Shown here: positions 62,363 to 64,000 of the stretch, one piece after another | How positions within the stretch are numbered: position 1 is the first letter of the stretch | Layout: the number at the start of each line of letters is the position of its first letter | NCBI GenBank assembly: GCA_021776095.1 | Contig: JAJFGO010000061.1 | Location: 1-64,000 of the forward strand | Direction of reading: 5' to 3' | Source of the DNA: Kiloniellaceae bacterium | Lineage (GTDB): Bacteria; Pseudomonadota; Alphaproteobacteria; Kiloniellales; J153 | Length of the DNA: 64,000 nucleotides | Notes under the pieces: generated by a model | Told to the model about the DNA's origin: nothing | Databases searched by the model: none | Seen by the model: only the letters and a program-made list of their open reading frames with translations | Program-made: the position numbers and the translations under genes

Positions 62363-64000
62363 ATGGCTCGGCCACGCCGCAGACGCCACGAGGGTGGACT
62401 GATGATCAAGCGCCAAGACCGCTGGCGCTGGCCGCGCCGTGTCCTGCTCGCTCTGCTGGCCATTGTCGTCATCGCCGTGGCGTCCGCCACCGTCGTCTTG
62501 CGCCGTTCCTTGCCTGACCATGAAGGCACCGTCGTCATGGCTGGCCTTGGGGCTGAGGTCACCGTCCTGCGTGATGCCAACGCCGTACCCCACATCTTTG
62601 CCGCCACCATGGCCGACGCCTACCGCGCCCTCGGCTACCTCCATGCCCAGGACCGGTTCTTCCAAATGGAGATGATGCGCCGCGCTGGCGCTGGCCGCTT
62701 GTCTGAGGCACTTGGCCAGGCCACCTTGTCCACCGACCGCTTCCTGCGCGCTCTCGGCATCTACGCCCTCGCCGAACAGTCCCTCGCCAACCTCGACCCC
62801 GAGTCCATAGCCGCCCTCGACGCCTATGCCGCCGGCGTCAACGCCTGGCTCGCAACCGACCCGGTGCTGCCGCCCGAGTTCCTCGTTCTGCGCGTCGACC
62901 CCGAACCCTGGCGCCCCGCCGATAGCCTGGTCTGGGGCCGCCTGATGGCCCTACAGCTTGCCGGCAACTTGCGCGACGAGATCCTCCGCGCCCGCCTCAG
63001 CATGCGCCTCGAACCCTCTGAAATAGATGACCTTTGGGCCGACGACCCACCCGGCAGCGCCGCCACCCTGCCCGACCTCGCCGGCCTCTACGGCACCCTC
63101 GGTCTCGACACCCTGGCCGCCGGCCTTCCCGATATTTTCGCCGCCGCCAGTGCGTCCAACGCCTGGGTCGTCAGCGGCGACCACACCGCGACCGGCGCGC
63201 CGTTACTCGCCAACGACCCCCACCTTGGCCTCGATGGCCCGGTCATGTGGTACCTGGCCCGCATCGTCACCCCCGACGCCACCATTGTCGGCGCCACCGT
63301 GCCCGGCGTCCCGGCCACCATCCTCGGTCACAATGGCGCCATCGCATGGGGGTTCACCACCACCGGCGCCGACACCCAGGACTTGTTCATCGAACGCCTC
63401 GACCCCGACGACCCCAGCCGCTACCTGACCCCGACAGGCAGCGAGCCATTCATGCAACGCCAGGAGACCATCGCCGTCCGCGGCCAGGACCCTGAGGTGA
63501 TGACCGTCCGCGCCACTCGCCACGGTGTCGTCATGACCGGCATCTCCAGCCGCTACGATAACGTTGCCGAAGGTCTGCACGGCCAGGGCCACGTCGTCGC
63601 CCTCGCCTCCACCACCCTCGCCGCCGGCGACCGCACCGCCGACGCCCTGTTCCGCCTCAACCGTGCCCGCAACTGGCTCGACTTCCGCAACGCCACCGCC
63701 CTCGTTGGCACCCCGGTCCAGAACATCATGTACGCGGACATCACCGGCGCCATCGGCTTTGTCACCGCCGGCCGCATTCCCATGCGCATCGACGGCGATG
63801 GCACCGCCCCGGTGCCCGGCTGGACCGGCGACCACGACTGGCGCGGCTTCGTCCCGCCCGATCAAGCGCCTGCCGCCCGCAACCCGGCCGCCGGCCGCAT
63901 CGTCAACGCCAACAACCGGATCGTCACCAACGACTTCCGCCCGTTCATCGCCCGCGACTGGGCCGTCAGCTTTCGCGCCGACCGCATCAACCAAAGCCTC
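62363..64000 (+). CDS. Penicillin acylase family (Ntn hydrolase), C-terminus beyond the window
   Basis: 546 residues are visible; the gene runs off the right edge. N-terminal basic start and one membrane or signal segment (RVLLALLAIVVIAVASATVVL). The spacer and alpha chain include GYLHAQDRFFQMEMMRRAGAGRLSE. The catalytic Ser265, which becomes the N-terminus of the beta chain after autocleavage, lies in ASASNAWVVSG. YADITGAIGFVTAGRIP and VNANNRI follow. Members are periplasmic amidohydrolases, some acting on acyl-homoserine lactones, others on beta-lactams; the substrate is not shown. The ATG at 62363 has a GGGGGG site six bases before it; another Met lies 13 codons on. Confidence 0.92.
   Translation, partial: MARPRRRRHEGGLMIKRQDRWRWPRRVLLALLAIVVIAVASATVVLRRSLPDHEGTVVMAGLGAEVTVLRDANAVPHIFAATMADAYRALGYLHAQDRFFQMEMMRRAGAGRLSEALGQATLSTDRFLRALGIYALAEQSLANLDPESIAALDAYAAGVNAWLATDPVLPPEFLVLRVDPEPWRPADSLVWGRLMALQLAGNLRDEILRARLSMRLEPSEIDDLWADDPPGSAATLPDLAGLYGTLGLDTLAAGLPDIFAAASASNAWVVSGDHTATGAPLLANDPHLGLDGPVMWYLARIVTPDATIVGATVPGVPATILGHNGAIAWGFTTTGADTQDLFIERLDPDDPSRYLTPTGSEPFMQRQETIAVRGQDPEVMTVRATRHGVVMTGISSRYDNVAEGLHGQGHVVALASTTLAAGDRTADALFRLNRARNWLDFRNATALVGTPVQNIMYADITGAIGFVTAGRIPMRIDGDGTAPVPGWTGDHDWRGFVPPDQAPAARNPAAGRIVNANNRIVTNDFRPFIARDWAVSFRADRINQSL

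Overview
The window is GC-rich, densely coded DNA that looks like an alphaproteobacterial chromosome, most likely Rhodospirillales or a relative. The reasons are the ruvX - gatC - gatA - gatB neighbourhood, a SCO-type copper protein operon, many SAM/PLP/GST housekeeping genes with strong GC bias at codon position 3, and an exosortase-A-type exopolysaccharide (EPS) cluster. No rRNA gene is present. One tRNA, tRNA-Ser(GCU), was found. The taxonomic call is inference; no search was run.

Layout. (1) 1-18.6 kb is mostly housekeeping: end of an EamA transporter, a CaiB-type CoA-transferase, a three-gene secreted operon ending in a SCO protein, a frameshifted ketopantoate-reductase-like gene, ruvX, DUF547/DUF3047 genes, gatCAB, a YkgJ protein, acetyltransferase and cupin genes, two paralogous GSTs around a ferric-reductase-like gene and a trans-sulfuration enzyme, then tRNA-Ser. 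(2) 18.6-30.2 kb, mainly minus strand, carries surface-glycan genes: SDR epimerase, zinc-ribbon C-methyltransferase, wecB, a GT4 glycosyltransferase, an asparagine-synthetase-like gene and the PAPS-forming cysD-cysNC pair, with an AT-rich C-type-lectin-like orphan between them. (3) 30.9-37.1 kb is one giant secreted multidomain protein with two beta-propellers, PKD, LamG and Ig-like modules and a pectate-lyase-like C-terminus. (4) 37.4-42.5 kb is the exosortase-A-associated acyl cassette: PLP decarboxylase, acyl-CoA ligase, acyl carrier protein and two hydrolases. (5) 42.7-54.7 kb is the rest of the EPS cluster: DegT-like aminotransferase, FemAB-like protein, GT2, two asparagine-synthetase homologues, flippase and O-antigen-ligase-like protein. 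Decayed insertion sequences (IS630, IS256, serine recombinase) punctuate it. (6) 55.7-64 kb returns to ordinary genes: ArsR + AHSA1, a fatty acid desaturase, a methyltransferase, a translationally coupled operon of SBP56/methanethiol oxidase, ferredoxin and CoA-binding protein, a divergent MocR regulator, and the start of a penicillin-acylase-family gene.

How it fits together. Regions 2-5 probably make, sulfate or acyl-modify, flip, polymerise and export a surface polysaccharide. The giant secreted protein is a candidate for binding or modifying that polymer. The exosortase itself and any PEP-CTERM protein are not visible in the window. IS630 remnants sharing the same end sequence lie at about 24.5, 45.3 and 54.8 kb, so the glycan region is bounded and interrupted by relics of one element family.

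The strongest candidates for undescribed biology are the giant propeller/beta-helix protein with its sulfate-activation neighbours, the acyl cassette of unknown product, and the operon pairing SCO with two Cys-containing secreted proteins. The SBP56-ferredoxin-CoA-binding operon with a MocR regulator is a fourth.
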